From contig CAJTRM010000018.1 in assembly GCA_910578865.1 (NCBI GenBank), positions 5,005 through 69,004 on the forward strand: DNA of 64,000 nucleotides, written 5' to 3'. Source of the DNA: an uncultured Dorea sp. Its GTDB lineage: Bacteria; Bacillota_A; Clostridia; Lachnospirales; Lachnospiraceae. The notes under the pieces were generated by a model. It saw nothing but the letters and a program-made list of their open reading frames with translations, did no database searches and was not told the origin of the DNA. The translations under genes were made by a program, and so were the position numbers. Below, piece after piece: positions 1 to 8,255 of the stretch; the first letter of the stretch is position 1, and each line of letters starts with the position of its first letter.

Positions 1-324
1 AAATATAAGGTTTGCAATTTCTCCGGCGGTAATCAGCAGAAGATTGTAGTCGGAAAGTGGCTGGTCCACAACTGCAGACTGCTCTTGATCGACGAGCCTA
101 CGGTAGGGGTCGATGTAGGGGCGAAGAGTGAGATCTATAAAATGATTGAAGATATGGCGGCAAACGGAGCTGCAGTCCTCCTTGTATCATCGGACAACGA
201 AGAGCTGGCGCGCGTCGCTACCAGGATACTGATCATGCGGCACGGAAATATTGTGGGAGAATTCAACAGCGGCATGCCGGATCGTCAGGAGATTACCATG
301 ACGGCCAGCGGCCTGAATAAGTGA
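1..324 (+). CDS. Sugar ABC transporter ATP-binding protein, C-terminal part (RbsA/MglA-like)
   Basis: The open frame enters from the left edge, so the start lies outside the window. It reads the ABC signature SGGNQQK at residues 8-14, then Walker B LLLIDEP followed by TVGVDVGAK, the usual form of the second nucleotide-binding domain of CUT2 (ribose/galactose) importers. The end (ILIMRHGNIVGEF) is typical for RbsA/MglA. It would power uptake through the permease that follows 10 bases downstream. The substrate cannot be read from this fragment; the periplasmic-type binding protein is presumably upstream and unseen. The family call is firm, the substrate unknown. Confidence 0.93.
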   Translation, partial: KYKVCNFSGGNQQKIVVGKWLVHNCRLLLIDEPTVGVDVGAKSEIYKMIEDMAANGAAVLLVSSDNEELARVATRILIMRHGNIVGEFNSGMPDRQEITMTASGLNK

Positions 325-334
325 GGTGAGTAAA

Positions 335-1333
335 ATGCAAAAGAAAATCTATAAGTTTGCAAAGGTGTTCATTATCGTCGCGATGCTGATATGGATGGCA
401 GTCACCTCCTTTGGTTCCTTTTACACGGTCAGCAATCTCTCCAGCATCCTGATGAGCGCGGCCCTTCTTGGCATTATGGCCTGCGGTATGATGTTTCCTC
501 TGCTTGTGTCCGGCCCGGACCTTTCCGTCAGCGGCGGTATGGCAGTGGGCGGCATGGTTGCAGTCAAATATATTACATCCCACGGCGGTACGCCCGCAAG
601 CTTTGCCGCAGGACTGTTTCTTGCACTTCTTGTGGGAGCGCTTATCGGGGCTGTGATGGGGGCGGCGATCCATTATTTTAACCTTCCGTCCTTTATTGTT
701 ACTCTGGCCATGCAGTATGTATTATACGGCGTTGCACAGATCGGGCTTAAGAGTAAGATCGTATGCTCCTCCCCGGATATGTTCTGTAAGCTTGGGAACG
801 GCCGTCTTTTCGGCTTCCCGATTCCGGTCTATGTCTTTCTGGCCTTTGTTGTCCTGACTGTGTTTTTGATGCACCAGACGGTATTCGGACGCAAGAGTTT
901 TATGTTCGGCGGCAACCGGAAGGCTTCCGTTCTCTGCGGTATCAAGGGTGCGCCGGTGGCAATTCTCGTTTTTGCATATTCCGGCATGGCAGCGGCACTG
1001 GCCGGCGTTATTATGGCAGCCATGAACCAGCAGGCAAGTGCAACGGCAGGAACCGGCTATGACACCAATGTCCTTCTGGCCTGTGTGCTGGGCGGGGGCT
1101 CTATGGGGGAAGGGATCGGTTCGGCCGGCGGTGCAGTGTACGGCGCCATCTTTGTGGCACTTTTAAACAACTGCCTGCGTATTGCCAGTGTTCCGTCCCT
1201 GTATCAGGAGATGATCGTCGGTGTCCTGATCATAGCCGCCATGGCATTTGAAAATTATTTTAAAGCAAAGGCAAGCGGAATGCACTGGTCCAGAAAGAAG
1301 AGAAAAGTTGAGGATACAAGAGATTTTGCATAG
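335..1333 (+). CDS. Sugar ABC transporter permease (RbsC-like, BPD_transp_2 family)
   Basis: A 332-residue very hydrophobic protein with about nine to ten membrane segments and the family pattern DLSVSGGMAVGG near the N-terminus and LLACVLGGGSMGEGIGS in the C-terminal half, the form seen in RbsC-type permeases. The ATG at 335 is preferred over an upstream GTG at 326 because GAGGTGAG ends four bases before it and itself overlaps the GTG. It pairs with the ATPase subunit just upstream to form a CUT2 importer. It heads a run of catabolic genes that probably processes the imported compound. Substrate unknown. Confidence 0.92.
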   Translation: MQKKIYKFAKVFIIVAMLIWMAVTSFGSFYTVSNLSSILMSAALLGIMACGMMFPLLVSGPDLSVSGGMAVGGMVAVKYITSHGGTPASFAAGLFLALLVGALIGAVMGAAIHYFNLPSFIVTLAMQYVLYGVAQIGLKSKIVCSSPDMFCKLGNGRLFGFPIPVYVFLAFVVLTVFLMHQTVFGRKSFMFGGNRKASVLCGIKGAPVAILVFAYSGMAAALAGVIMAAMNQQASATAGTGYDTNVLLACVLGGGSMGEGIGSAGGAVYGAIFVALLNNCLRIASVPSLYQEMIVGVLIIAAMAFENYFKAKASGMHWSRKKRKVEDTRDFA

Positions 1334-1366
1334 AAAGCAGGTCAAAGAGAAAGGAGATTCAATCAT

Positions 1367-1999
1367 ATGGAAAACATGACATTTGAACAGGTTCAGACAG
1401 TGGTAAAGACAATGGCTAAGGTGGCAAAGGACAATGAGGCTTATTTCTGTGAGCTGGACGGTGTGATGGGAGACGCGGATTTCGGCGTGTCTCTTGCAAC
1501 CGGGTTCCAGTCCGTCATGGATAAGTGGGATACCTATGACATGTCCACAATCGGTTCCTTCCTGCTGGGGGTTACCACCGCCATCACAAGCTGTACCGGC
1601 GGCTGTTCCGGTCCGGTCTGGGGAACACTTTTTATGAGAAACGGTATGATGTTTAAGGATAAAACAGAGCTTACGGTTACTGACATAGCTGCAGGCCTTA
1701 ACAGCGCCATTGACGGAATCAGCAAGCGGGGCGGCGCAAAATTAGGAGACAAGACCCTGCTGGATGCGCTGGATGTGATCGCAAAGTCCCTGGAGGCGTC
1801 TGCCGCAGGGGAAGGCAGCTTAAACGATGCACTTGATACGGCTGCAAAGGCGGCATATGAATGCCGTGAGACTACGAAGCAGTGGGTGGCAAAGAGAGGC
1901 CGCCAGTCCTTTACCGGGGACCGCAGTATCGGTACTTATGACCCGGGCATTGTCGCAATTGGCGAGATGGCAGTTGCGATTGCAGAAGCATTAAAATAA
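1367..1999 (+). CDS. dhaL: Dihydroxyacetone kinase family, DhaL (ATP/ADP-binding) subunit
   Basis: A 210-residue DhaL domain protein. The metal-binding aspartates sit in LDGVMGDADFG (D31, D36, D38), followed by GGCSGPVWGTLF, the GDKTLLDAL segment and the closing GDRSIGTYDPG motif, all standard for DhaL. In PTS-type kinases DhaL holds ADP that is rephosphorylated by DhaM; in ATP-type enzymes the domain uses free ATP. No DhaM gene is seen beside it. dhaK follows after 24 bases with its own ribosome site, the reverse of the common K-L order. Substrate may be dihydroxyacetone, an erythrulose-like ketose or another small ketose. Confidence 0.92.
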   Translation: MENMTFEQVQTVVKTMAKVAKDNEAYFCELDGVMGDADFGVSLATGFQSVMDKWDTYDMSTIGSFLLGVTTAITSCTGGCSGPVWGTLFMRNGMMFKDKTELTVTDIAAGLNSAIDGISKRGGAKLGDKTLLDALDVIAKSLEASAAGEGSLNDALDTAAKAAYECRETTKQWVAKRGRQSFTGDRSIGTYDPGIVAIGEMAVAIAEALK

Positions 2000-2023
2000 T
2001 CAAATCAGAAGGAGGATTCTACC

Positions 2024-3016
2024 ATGAAAAAATTAATGAACAATGCGGATGATTTTGTAAAAGAGATGATCGAAGGTATTTATCTTGCCAACCAGGATAA
2101 ATTGGAGTGTGTTCCGGAGATCAATACACTGTACCGGAAGGATATTCCGGCAGGGAAGGTAACGATCATGCAGGGTTCCGGTTCCGGTCATGAGCCGGCA
2201 CACATTATGTGCGTAGGAAAGGGAATGCTTGACGCTGCCTGCCCGGGCAATGTGTTTGCAGCTCCGGCTATGGATTATGTATACCAGTGTACGAAGAAGA
2301 TCGCGGGTGATGCGGGCGTATTACATATTATTAATAACTATCAGGGAGACCGCATGTCCTGGGATATGGGAAGAGAAATGGCCGAGGCAGAAGGCATCAA
2401 GGTTGGGGTGGTCGTAGTAAACGACGACGTTTCCGTTGAGGACAGTCTGTATACCGTAGGACGCCGCGGGGTGGCCGGCAATTTCTTTGTAATTAAATGC
2501 TGCGGCGCCGCTGCGGAAAAAGGAGCTTCTCTGGAAGAACTTGTGAAATTGGGCGAAAAAGTAAACAGCAGGACACGTTCTATGGGTATGGCCCTTACTT
2601 CCTGCACACCGCCGGCAAAGGGAACCCCGATCTTCGAGATCGGTGATGACGAGATTGAGATGGGCGTGGGGATCCACGGTGAGCCTGGACGCCGCAGAGA
2701 CAAGATGAAACCGGTACATGATATCGTGGAAGAGATGTTTGATGCTATCGCAAAGGATATTCCGTTCCAATCCGGAGACAGGGTTGCCGTTATGGTTAAC
2801 GGCATGGGCGCGACCCCGATCAGCGAGCTGTATATTGCTTACCGTGAGGCAGCGCTTCTCTGTGAGAAGGCCGGATTCACCATTGCAAAAAATTATGTGG
2901 GCAATTACTGTACTTCTCTTGACATGGCAGGCTTCTCACTGACTCTTGTACAGCTGGACGACGAGATCGAAGAGCTGCTGAATGAGCCGGCAGAGATTTC
3001 GGTACGCATTTTCTAA
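2024..3016 (+). CDS. dhaK: Dihydroxyacetone kinase family, DhaK (substrate-binding) subunit
   Basis: A 330-residue DhaK protein, close to the usual length. GSGSGHEP (51-58), D109 in YQGDRMSWD and H218 in GIHGEPG match the substrate pocket; the histidine forms the covalent hemiaminal with the ketone in characterised DhaK. A good site (GAAGGAGG) precedes the ATG. With DhaL it should phosphorylate a short ketose. In this operon it could trap dihydroxyacetone released by the transaldolase-like protein at 11.1 kb, which would explain the absence of any ordinary sugar kinase. That link is inference. Confidence 0.93.
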   Translation: MKKLMNNADDFVKEMIEGIYLANQDKLECVPEINTLYRKDIPAGKVTIMQGSGSGHEPAHIMCVGKGMLDAACPGNVFAAPAMDYVYQCTKKIAGDAGVLHIINNYQGDRMSWDMGREMAEAEGIKVGVVVVNDDVSVEDSLYTVGRRGVAGNFFVIKCCGAAAEKGASLEELVKLGEKVNSRTRSMGMALTSCTPPAKGTPIFEIGDDEIEMGVGIHGEPGRRRDKMKPVHDIVEEMFDAIAKDIPFQSGDRVAVMVNGMGATPISELYIAYREAALLCEKAGFTIAKNYVGNYCTSLDMAGFSLTLVQLDDEIEELLNEPAEISVRIF

Positions 3017-3027
3017 CAGGAGAAGGA

Positions 3028-3741
3028 ATGACAGTGTATTCGGTTACAGATTGGATCGGCAAAAGAAAAAATTTTATGTTTGTCGGAGAATCCGGCTGCG
3101 GAAAAAGTGAAACTGCCCTGCATTTTGCATTTGCACTTGCAGGGCAGAAGACAAAAACGGTTCATTTTTTCGATATGGATCAGACCAAGCCGCTTTTCCG
3201 CTCCAGAGACGTCCGGCAGGCATTAACGGAAGCCGGAGTTGTGTGCCATGCAACGGCCCAGGTTCTGGATACCCCGAATCTGGTGAGTGGTGCAGGTCAT
3301 TTTCTTTGTGACGAAGACAGCTATGTCATTGTTGATGTGGGCGGAAATGAGGCGGGGGCACGTCTGATCGGCGGCCTTGCGCCTTATTTTTCCAGACAGG
3401 ATACGTCCATTGGGTATTTGATCAACCCGTACCGTCCGTGGAGCCAGGATGTGTATTCCATTGACAGTATTATGACAGAGATCCGGCGAGCCGCCCGCAT
3501 CCCGTCCGTCCATGTGATCGCAAGCCCTAATCTGGGACGGACGACAAGCGCTTCCGAATTTCTTGAAGGATGTGACCGGCTGATCCGGATGGTGGGGGAA
3601 TATGTGGAGGTGGAGTTTGCCGTAGTCATGGAAGCTCTCTATGAGTCGGTGAAGGAGGCGTCGCCCTTTTTGCTGCTTCCCATCCGCCTGCGTATGAAAT
3701 ATCCGTGGGATGATGAAGGTATCCGCGTGCTGGTCCCATAA
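3028..3741 (+). CDS. P-loop ATPase of unknown role, between DhaK and the oxoacid oxidoreductase genes
   Basis: A 237-residue protein with a Walker A loop GESGCGKS (residues 20-27), an FDMDQTKP segment in the place of a deviant or switch motif, and YVIVDVGGNEAG resembling Walker B. The overall shape recalls SIMIBI/MinD-like cytosolic ATPases, but I do not recognise a named family. No membrane segment or signal is visible. It starts 11 bases after dhaK behind AGGAGAAGG. Its place suggests a service role: metallocentre insertion for the oxidoreductase, or an energy-coupling partner for the DhaM-less kinase. Function unknown; ATP binding is well supported. Confidence 0.7.
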   Translation: MTVYSVTDWIGKRKNFMFVGESGCGKSETALHFAFALAGQKTKTVHFFDMDQTKPLFRSRDVRQALTEAGVVCHATAQVLDTPNLVSGAGHFLCDEDSYVIVDVGGNEAGARLIGGLAPYFSRQDTSIGYLINPYRPWSQDVYSIDSIMTEIRRAARIPSVHVIASPNLGRTTSASEFLEGCDRLIRMVGEYVEVEFAVVMEALYESVKEASPFLLLPIRLRMKYPWDDEGIRVLVP

Positions 3742-3784
3742 TACAAGTACATCAGTACAAGAACCAGTAGAGAAGGAGCAGAAC

Positions 3785-3988
3785 ATGTCAAAAGTTATAA
3801 TCAAGGCAGAGAGTTGTAAAAGCTGCCGGTACTGTATTGAATTTTGCCCGAAAAATGTTTTGGATACAGGAACAGAAGTAAATAAGAAAGGATATCCTTT
3901 TGTTTATGTAAAGAATCCGGACGACTGTATCGGATGCGGGGTCTGCGGACTGATGTGTCCGGACGCGGCCATCGAAGTGTACCGGTAG
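3785..3988 (+). CDS. 2-oxoacid:ferredoxin oxidoreductase, 4Fe-4S ferredoxin (delta) subunit
   Basis: A 67-residue dicluster ferredoxin. The two motifs CKSCRYCIEFCP and CIGCGVCGLMCP each give C-x2-C-x2-C-x3-C-P, the ligands for two 4Fe-4S clusters. The ATG at 3785 follows GAGAAGGAGC; longer upstream starts lack a site and overlap the preceding gene. The gene opens a four-gene set in the order delta, alpha, beta, gamma, as in KOR/VOR-type enzymes. It should carry electrons from the thiamine diphosphate subunit to external ferredoxin. Confidence 0.93.
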   Translation: MSKVIIKAESCKSCRYCIEFCPKNVLDTGTEVNKKGYPFVYVKNPDDCIGCGVCGLMCPDAAIEVYR

Positions 3989-4052
3989 AGACGGTACGCG
4001 CCGCTTCAGGCGTACCGGAGTGTGAGAGATCAAAAAGAAAGGATTTTCAGAT

Positions 4053-5120
4053 ATGGCAAAGAAATTTATGAAAGGGTGTGAAGCCATTGCGGAGGCGGCA
4101 GTCCGCTCCGGATGCCGCTTTTTTGCAGGGTATCCGATCACACCGCAGAATGAGATACCTGAATATTTTGCAAGGAGGATGCCGGAGGTAGGAGGAAGCT
4201 TTGTTCAGGGTGAGAGTGAGATTGCCTCGATCAATATGGTTTACGGGGCGGCACAGACAGGAGTGCGCTCCATGACGTCCTCCTCAAGCTGTGGAATCAG
4301 TCTGAAAAGTGAAGGCGTTTCTTTCTGTGCATCAGCCAGGATTCCGATCGTATACTGCAATGTGGCGAGAGGAGGCCCGGGGATCGGAGCGATCCAGCCG
4401 GCCCAGCAGGATTATATGCAGGCCACAAAAGCCAGCGGAAACGGCGGTTTTCGTATGATCGTACTGGCCCCGGCAACGGTGCAGGAGGCTGTAGATATGA
4501 CATATCAGGCATTTGACCTGGCCCAGAGAGACCGTAATCCGGTGCTGATCCTTGCAGACGGTGTTCTCGGAACGATCATGGAGCCGGTAGAGCTGCCCCT
4601 CATGCGCCCGGAGGAGGAACTTAAGAAGCTGAGAGAAGAGACAAAGGACTGGGCGCTCAAAGGACATAAAGCGGCCGAAAAGAAGCTGATCCTTCCGGGA
4701 GGCTGGCAGGGGCAGGAAGACCGCTGCAAGGCCAATGCCGCTATGTATGAGACCTGGGAGAAGGATATACAGGTGGAGGAATTCCTGACAGAGGACGCGG
4801 AGGTGGTGATAGCCGCGTACGGTGTTTCCGCCCGTGTGGCAAAGTCTGCCATCCGTCTGCTTCGGGAGGAAGGATACCTGGTGGGCATGATCCGGCCTAA
4901 GACAGTGTCCCCGTTCCCTTATCAGAATTTTGAACAGTTAGACTATGATCGCGTGAGAGCCATTCTGGATGTGGAGATGTCTATCCCCGCTCAGCTTGTC
5001 TATGATGTGGAGCTCGGTGTAAAGGGGCGGTGCAGGGTGCATACCTGCCTGCGGTCCGGAGGCGAGATCATGGGAAGAGAATACATAGTAAACGCCGTAA
5101 AAGAGATTTATAACGTGTGA
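4053..5120 (+). CDS. 2-oxoacid:ferredoxin oxidoreductase, alpha subunit
   Basis: A 355-residue protein of the KorA/PorA type: N-terminal domain beginning KGCEAIAEAAVRSGCRFFAGYPITPQ (read here in pieces: GYPITP is the diagnostic part), followed by QGESEIASINMVYGA and a C-terminal transketolase-like domain ending in the REYIVNAVKEI segment. It forms the catalytic heterodimer with the beta subunit that starts 17 bases downstream. Which 2-oxoacid is used (pyruvate, 2-oxoglutarate, branched-chain or an unusual acid) cannot be decided from sequence. The pairing with a butyrate-kinase-like enzyme favours an acyl-CoA that is turned into an acyl phosphate. Confidence 0.92.
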   Translation: MAKKFMKGCEAIAEAAVRSGCRFFAGYPITPQNEIPEYFARRMPEVGGSFVQGESEIASINMVYGAAQTGVRSMTSSSSCGISLKSEGVSFCASARIPIVYCNVARGGPGIGAIQPAQQDYMQATKASGNGGFRMIVLAPATVQEAVDMTYQAFDLAQRDRNPVLILADGVLGTIMEPVELPLMRPEEELKKLREETKDWALKGHKAAEKKLILPGGWQGQEDRCKANAAMYETWEKDIQVEEFLTEDAEVVIAAYGVSARVAKSAIRLLREEGYLVGMIRPKTVSPFPYQNFEQLDYDRVRAILDVEMSIPAQLVYDVELGVKGRCRVHTCLRSGGEIMGREYIVNAVKEIYNV

Positions 5121-5137
5121 CAGGAGGACAAAAAATA

Positions 5138-5878
5138 ATGAAAAAAATATATACCCGTACAGCCGGCATAGAGGCGGATATGGTTTCGGGATTTTGCCCT
5201 GGCTGTATGCATGGTTTGATTTTTAAATTGATCGGGGAGGTGCTGGAGGAGATGAACCTTCTGGAGGAGACCATCTCTGTCCAGGGAGTGGGATGCTGCG
5301 GCCTGGCAATGGAGTATGTGACGTATGACAATACGACCGCGCCCCACGGCAGAGCGTGTGCTGTTGCCACCGGCATCAAGCGCACGAACCCGGATAAGCT
5401 GGTCTACACCTATCAGGGGGACGGGGATCTGGCATCCATCGGCCTGGCAGAATCCATGTCTGCGGCAAACCGCGGAGAAAATATATCTGTCATCTTTGTA
5501 AATAACGGGATTTACGGTATGACAGGAGGACAGATGGCGCCTACTACACTGGTGGGGATGAAGGCCACTACCGCACCGGAGGGAAGAAATCCGGCCGTCC
5601 ATGGTTATCCCATGCATATGTGTGAGATCATGGATCAGCTGACGGCGCCGGTCTATCTGGAGAGGACAAGCTGCAACACGCCGGCCAATACAAGAAGAAC
5701 CAAAGCGGCCATCAAAAAGGCATTCCAAAACCAGATGGACGAAAAAGGATTTTCCATGGTGGAGATTGTGACAAGCTGTCCCACCAACTGGGGGCTTAAC
5801 CCGATGGAATCGATAGAATTTCTGAATGAAAAAATGCTGAAGGAATTTCCTTTGGGTGTGATTCGCGATCGTTCTTAA
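5138..5878 (+). CDS. 2-oxoacid:ferredoxin oxidoreductase, beta (thiamine diphosphate) subunit
   Basis: A 246-residue beta subunit. CPGCMHG at 20-26 and the thiamine diphosphate motif GDGDLASIGLAE beginning at residue 94 are diagnostic. The ATG at 5138 is chosen because AGGAGGAC lies at a normal distance; a GTG at 5117 would overlap the alpha gene. It binds the cofactor that decarboxylates the 2-oxoacid and hands the acyl group to CoA. The gamma subunit gene follows after 13 bases. Confidence 0.93.
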   Translation: MKKIYTRTAGIEADMVSGFCPGCMHGLIFKLIGEVLEEMNLLEETISVQGVGCCGLAMEYVTYDNTTAPHGRACAVATGIKRTNPDKLVYTYQGDGDLASIGLAESMSAANRGENISVIFVNNGIYGMTGGQMAPTTLVGMKATTAPEGRNPAVHGYPMHMCEIMDQLTAPVYLERTSCNTPANTRRTKAAIKKAFQNQMDEKGFSMVEIVTSCPTNWGLNPMESIEFLNEKMLKEFPLGVIRDRS

Positions 5879-5891
5879 AGGAGGAGTATGT

Positions 5892-6458
5892 ATGGAAAGA
5901 AATTTGATGGCAGCCGGTTTTGGCGGCCAGGGTGTGATGATGATGGGAAAGCTTCTGGCATACAGTACCTTTTCTGCTACGGATAAGAATGTAACGTTCT
6001 TTCCTTCCTATGGGGCAGAACAGCGGGGAGGAACGGCCAACTGCTATGTCGTGATCTCGGACGATGAGGTGGGAGCTCCTCTTGGAGATGTCATGGACGA
6101 TCTGATCGTTATGAATGAGGCTTCCCTTAACAAGTTCCTTTATAAAGTGAAACCGGGAGGCCTTCTGTTTATCAACAGCTCAATCGTAAAAAAGCCCATA
6201 GAGAGGGATGATATTACAGTCATAGCCGCTCCGGTCACGGAGCTTTCTATGGAACTTGGAAATGCGAAGGTTCTGAATGTGATTATGCTGGGGGTGTACG
6301 TAGGATATACAGGAGTGCTTCCGGAAGAGGTGGTTTATGAAACCGTGAAGGGGCAGCTTGCAAAAAAACCGAAGCTGATCCCTCTGAATGAGAAAGCCTT
6401 CCGGATTGGCACAGAGATTGGGCGAAAGGCATTGGAAGACAGGAAAGGACGGGTGTAG
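5892..6458 (+). CDS. 2-oxoacid:ferredoxin oxidoreductase, gamma subunit
   Basis: A 188-residue gamma subunit with the typical opening GFGGQGVMMMGK and the segment SYGAEQRGGTANCYVVIS (the PSYG.E.RGG pattern). This domain contributes to CoA binding and complex assembly in PFOR/KOR enzymes. It starts 13 bases after the beta gene behind AAAGGAGG and is followed within three bases by the transketolase genes, so oxidoreductase and transketolase are almost certainly co-translated from one message. Confidence 0.92.
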   Translation: MERNLMAAGFGGQGVMMMGKLLAYSTFSATDKNVTFFPSYGAEQRGGTANCYVVISDDEVGAPLGDVMDDLIVMNEASLNKFLYKVKPGGLLFINSSIVKKPIERDDITVIAAPVTELSMELGNAKVLNVIMLGVYVGYTGVLPEEVVYETVKGQLAKKPKLIPLNEKAFRIGTEIGRKALEDRKGRV

Positions 6459-6461
6459 GCA

Positions 6462-7319
6462 ATGATTGATAAAACTCGCATTATAAAGTTAAAAATAACA
6501 GCGGCCAAAAGCCGCAGGAATGTCCTCCGTATGGTAAAGGCAAGCGGACACGGCCACGTAGGAGGCGCTTTATCGGCCATTGATATTGTGACGGCCCTCT
6601 ATTTTGACAAAATGAATATTGATCCGTCAGACCCCGGGAAGCCGGATCGTGACAGATTTCTGCTCTCGGCAGGACATAAGTGCCTGGCGCAGTATTCGGT
6701 TATGGCAGAGCGCGGATATATGGATTCCGGTGTTCTGGATACATATGGAAGTTTTAAGGCATGCATCCCGGGGCATCCGGATATGCATAAGCTGCCGGGC
6801 GTTGAGGCCAATACCGGCGCTCTCGGCCACGGAATATCCATCGCCGCAGGTATGGCTATGTCGGCAAAGCTTGACAAGGAAGAGTTCTGCGTCTATGCAG
6901 TGACCGGAGACGGAGAACTGCCGGAAGGCTCTAACTGGGAGGCGGCCGCGGCGGCAGGGAAGTTCGGGCTTGACAATCTGGTGGTTTTTGTAGACAACAA
7001 CGGGCTGCAGATCAGCGGAAAAGTGACGGACGTTATGAATATGGAAGATATTCAGGAGAAGTTCCGTGCCTTTGGCTGGGCGGTGACCGAGATTGACGGA
7101 AATGATATGGAGCAGATCGTGGAGGTACTGGATGGACTTCCGCTGGAAAAAGGGAAACCCAATATGATCCTGTGCCATACGGTGAAAGCAAAGGGGCTGT
7201 CCATCGGTGAGGGAAAGGCAGAGTACCATTTCTGGAATGCAGATCTTAAGGAACTTGCTGCTGCGGACAGAGAGCTTGAAGAGCAGATCGGGAAGTTGAA
7301 AAAGGAGTTGGAGGCTTAA
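6462..7319 (+). CDS. Transketolase, N-terminal (thiamine diphosphate-binding) subunit
   Basis: A 285-residue half-transketolase. SGHGHVGGALSAIDIV near the start and GDGELPEGSNWEA with VFVDNNGLQ further on give the pyrophosphate and metal site; histidines in GHGHVGG and GNG-like LGHGIS segments fit transketolase. Split transketolases are common in Firmicutes and archaea. The partner subunit follows after three bases. It would move a two-carbon ketol unit. In other operons such split paralogues act on unusual ketose phosphates (apulose 4-phosphate transketolase AptAB is one known example), so this pair may be pathway-specific rather than the housekeeping copy. Confidence 0.92.
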   Translation: MIDKTRIIKLKITAAKSRRNVLRMVKASGHGHVGGALSAIDIVTALYFDKMNIDPSDPGKPDRDRFLLSAGHKCLAQYSVMAERGYMDSGVLDTYGSFKACIPGHPDMHKLPGVEANTGALGHGISIAAGMAMSAKLDKEEFCVYAVTGDGELPEGSNWEAAAAAGKFGLDNLVVFVDNNGLQISGKVTDVMNMEDIQEKFRAFGWAVTEIDGNDMEQIVEVLDGLPLEKGKPNMILCHTVKAKGLSIGEGKAEYHFWNADLKELAAADRELEEQIGKLKKELEA

Positions 7320-7322
7320 ACT

Positions 7323-8255
7323 ATGACAGGTGAATTCATTGACCCAAGAAAGGAATTTGGGAAAGCAGTTACGGAACTGGCAAAGGATCATGAGGACATT
7401 GTAGTATTTTCGGCAGACAGCGGAAAGAGCTCCGGATTCGGGGATTTCATTGCAAAATATCCGGAGCGCTACTATGAATGCGGAATTATGGAACAAGGTG
7501 TCGTAGGGCTGGCGGCAGGTATGGCTACAGCAGGAAAAATCCCTGTATTTTGTGCCATTGCCCCTTTCGTAACCTGCCGCCCCTATGAAATGGTACGCAA
7601 TGACATGGGATATATGAGACAGAATGTGAAGATTGTGGGAAGGAACTGCGGTTTTACTTATTCAGACCTTGGAGCGACCCATCAGAGCCTGGATGATTTC
7701 GGGCTTATGCGCCTTATTCCGGGAATGGTAGTGCTTGCGCCCCAGGATCCTTCCGAGATCCGCCAGGGCGTGAAAGCGATGATCGAGCATGAAGGACCGG
7801 TTTATATGCGGATCGGCAATCCGAAGATCCCGGTGCTGTTTGAGGAGAAACCGTTTGAGATCGGCAAGGGAAATCTTCTGAGAGAAGGAAAGGATCTGAC
7901 GATGGTCACCACCGGATCTGTAACCGGCGCGGCCATAGAGGCGGCAGAGGTTCTGGCACAGGAAGGGATTTCTGTGGAGCTCATCGGTATGCCGACGGTA
8001 TGCCCGGTGGACGAGGAACTTGTAAAGGCATCCGCCGCGAAGACGAAAAAGGTGCTGACCGTAGAGGAGCATTATCTGGACGGCGGCCTTGGCACGATCA
8101 TTACGGAGGTGCTCAGCGGGATGCGGGATGTCTCTGTCAGACGGCACGGCGTACCAAAGCTGTATGCGGCTACAGGAAGCTATGAACAGCTGCTTGACTA
8201 CTATAAGCTGGATGCAAAAGGAATTGCCGGAATCGCGCGGGAGGTGTCGGTATGA
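7323..8255 (+). CDS. Transketolase, C-terminal (pyrimidine-binding) subunit
   Basis: A 310-residue partner of the preceding gene. It carries the catalytic-glutamate region ERYYECGIMEQGVVGLAAG (glutamate of GIMEQ, which activates thiamine diphosphate in transketolases) and the C-terminal domain with VEEHYLDGGLGTIITE. The start sits three bases beyond the stop of the N-terminal subunit. The stop overlaps the next start by four bases (ATGA), indicating translational coupling to the acyl kinase. That coupling of transketolase to an acyl-phosphate kinase is unusual and supports one pathway. Confidence 0.92.
   Translation: MTGEFIDPRKEFGKAVTELAKDHEDIVVFSADSGKSSGFGDFIAKYPERYYECGIMEQGVVGLAAGMATAGKIPVFCAIAPFVTCRPYEMVRNDMGYMRQNVKIVGRNCGFTYSDLGATHQSLDDFGLMRLIPGMVVLAPQDPSEIRQGVKAMIEHEGPVYMRIGNPKIPVLFEEKPFEIGKGNLLREGKDLTMVTTGSVTGAAIEAAEVLAQEGISVELIGMPTVCPVDEELVKASAAKTKKVLTVEEHYLDGGLGTIITEVLSGMRDVSVRRHGVPKLYAATGSYEQLLDYYKLDAKGIAGIAREVSV

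Noticed and set aside
6627..7496. Minus-strand open frame of 289 codons across the transketolase genes
   Set aside because: Antisense to two well-supported subunits, no ribosome site, no recognisable domain.
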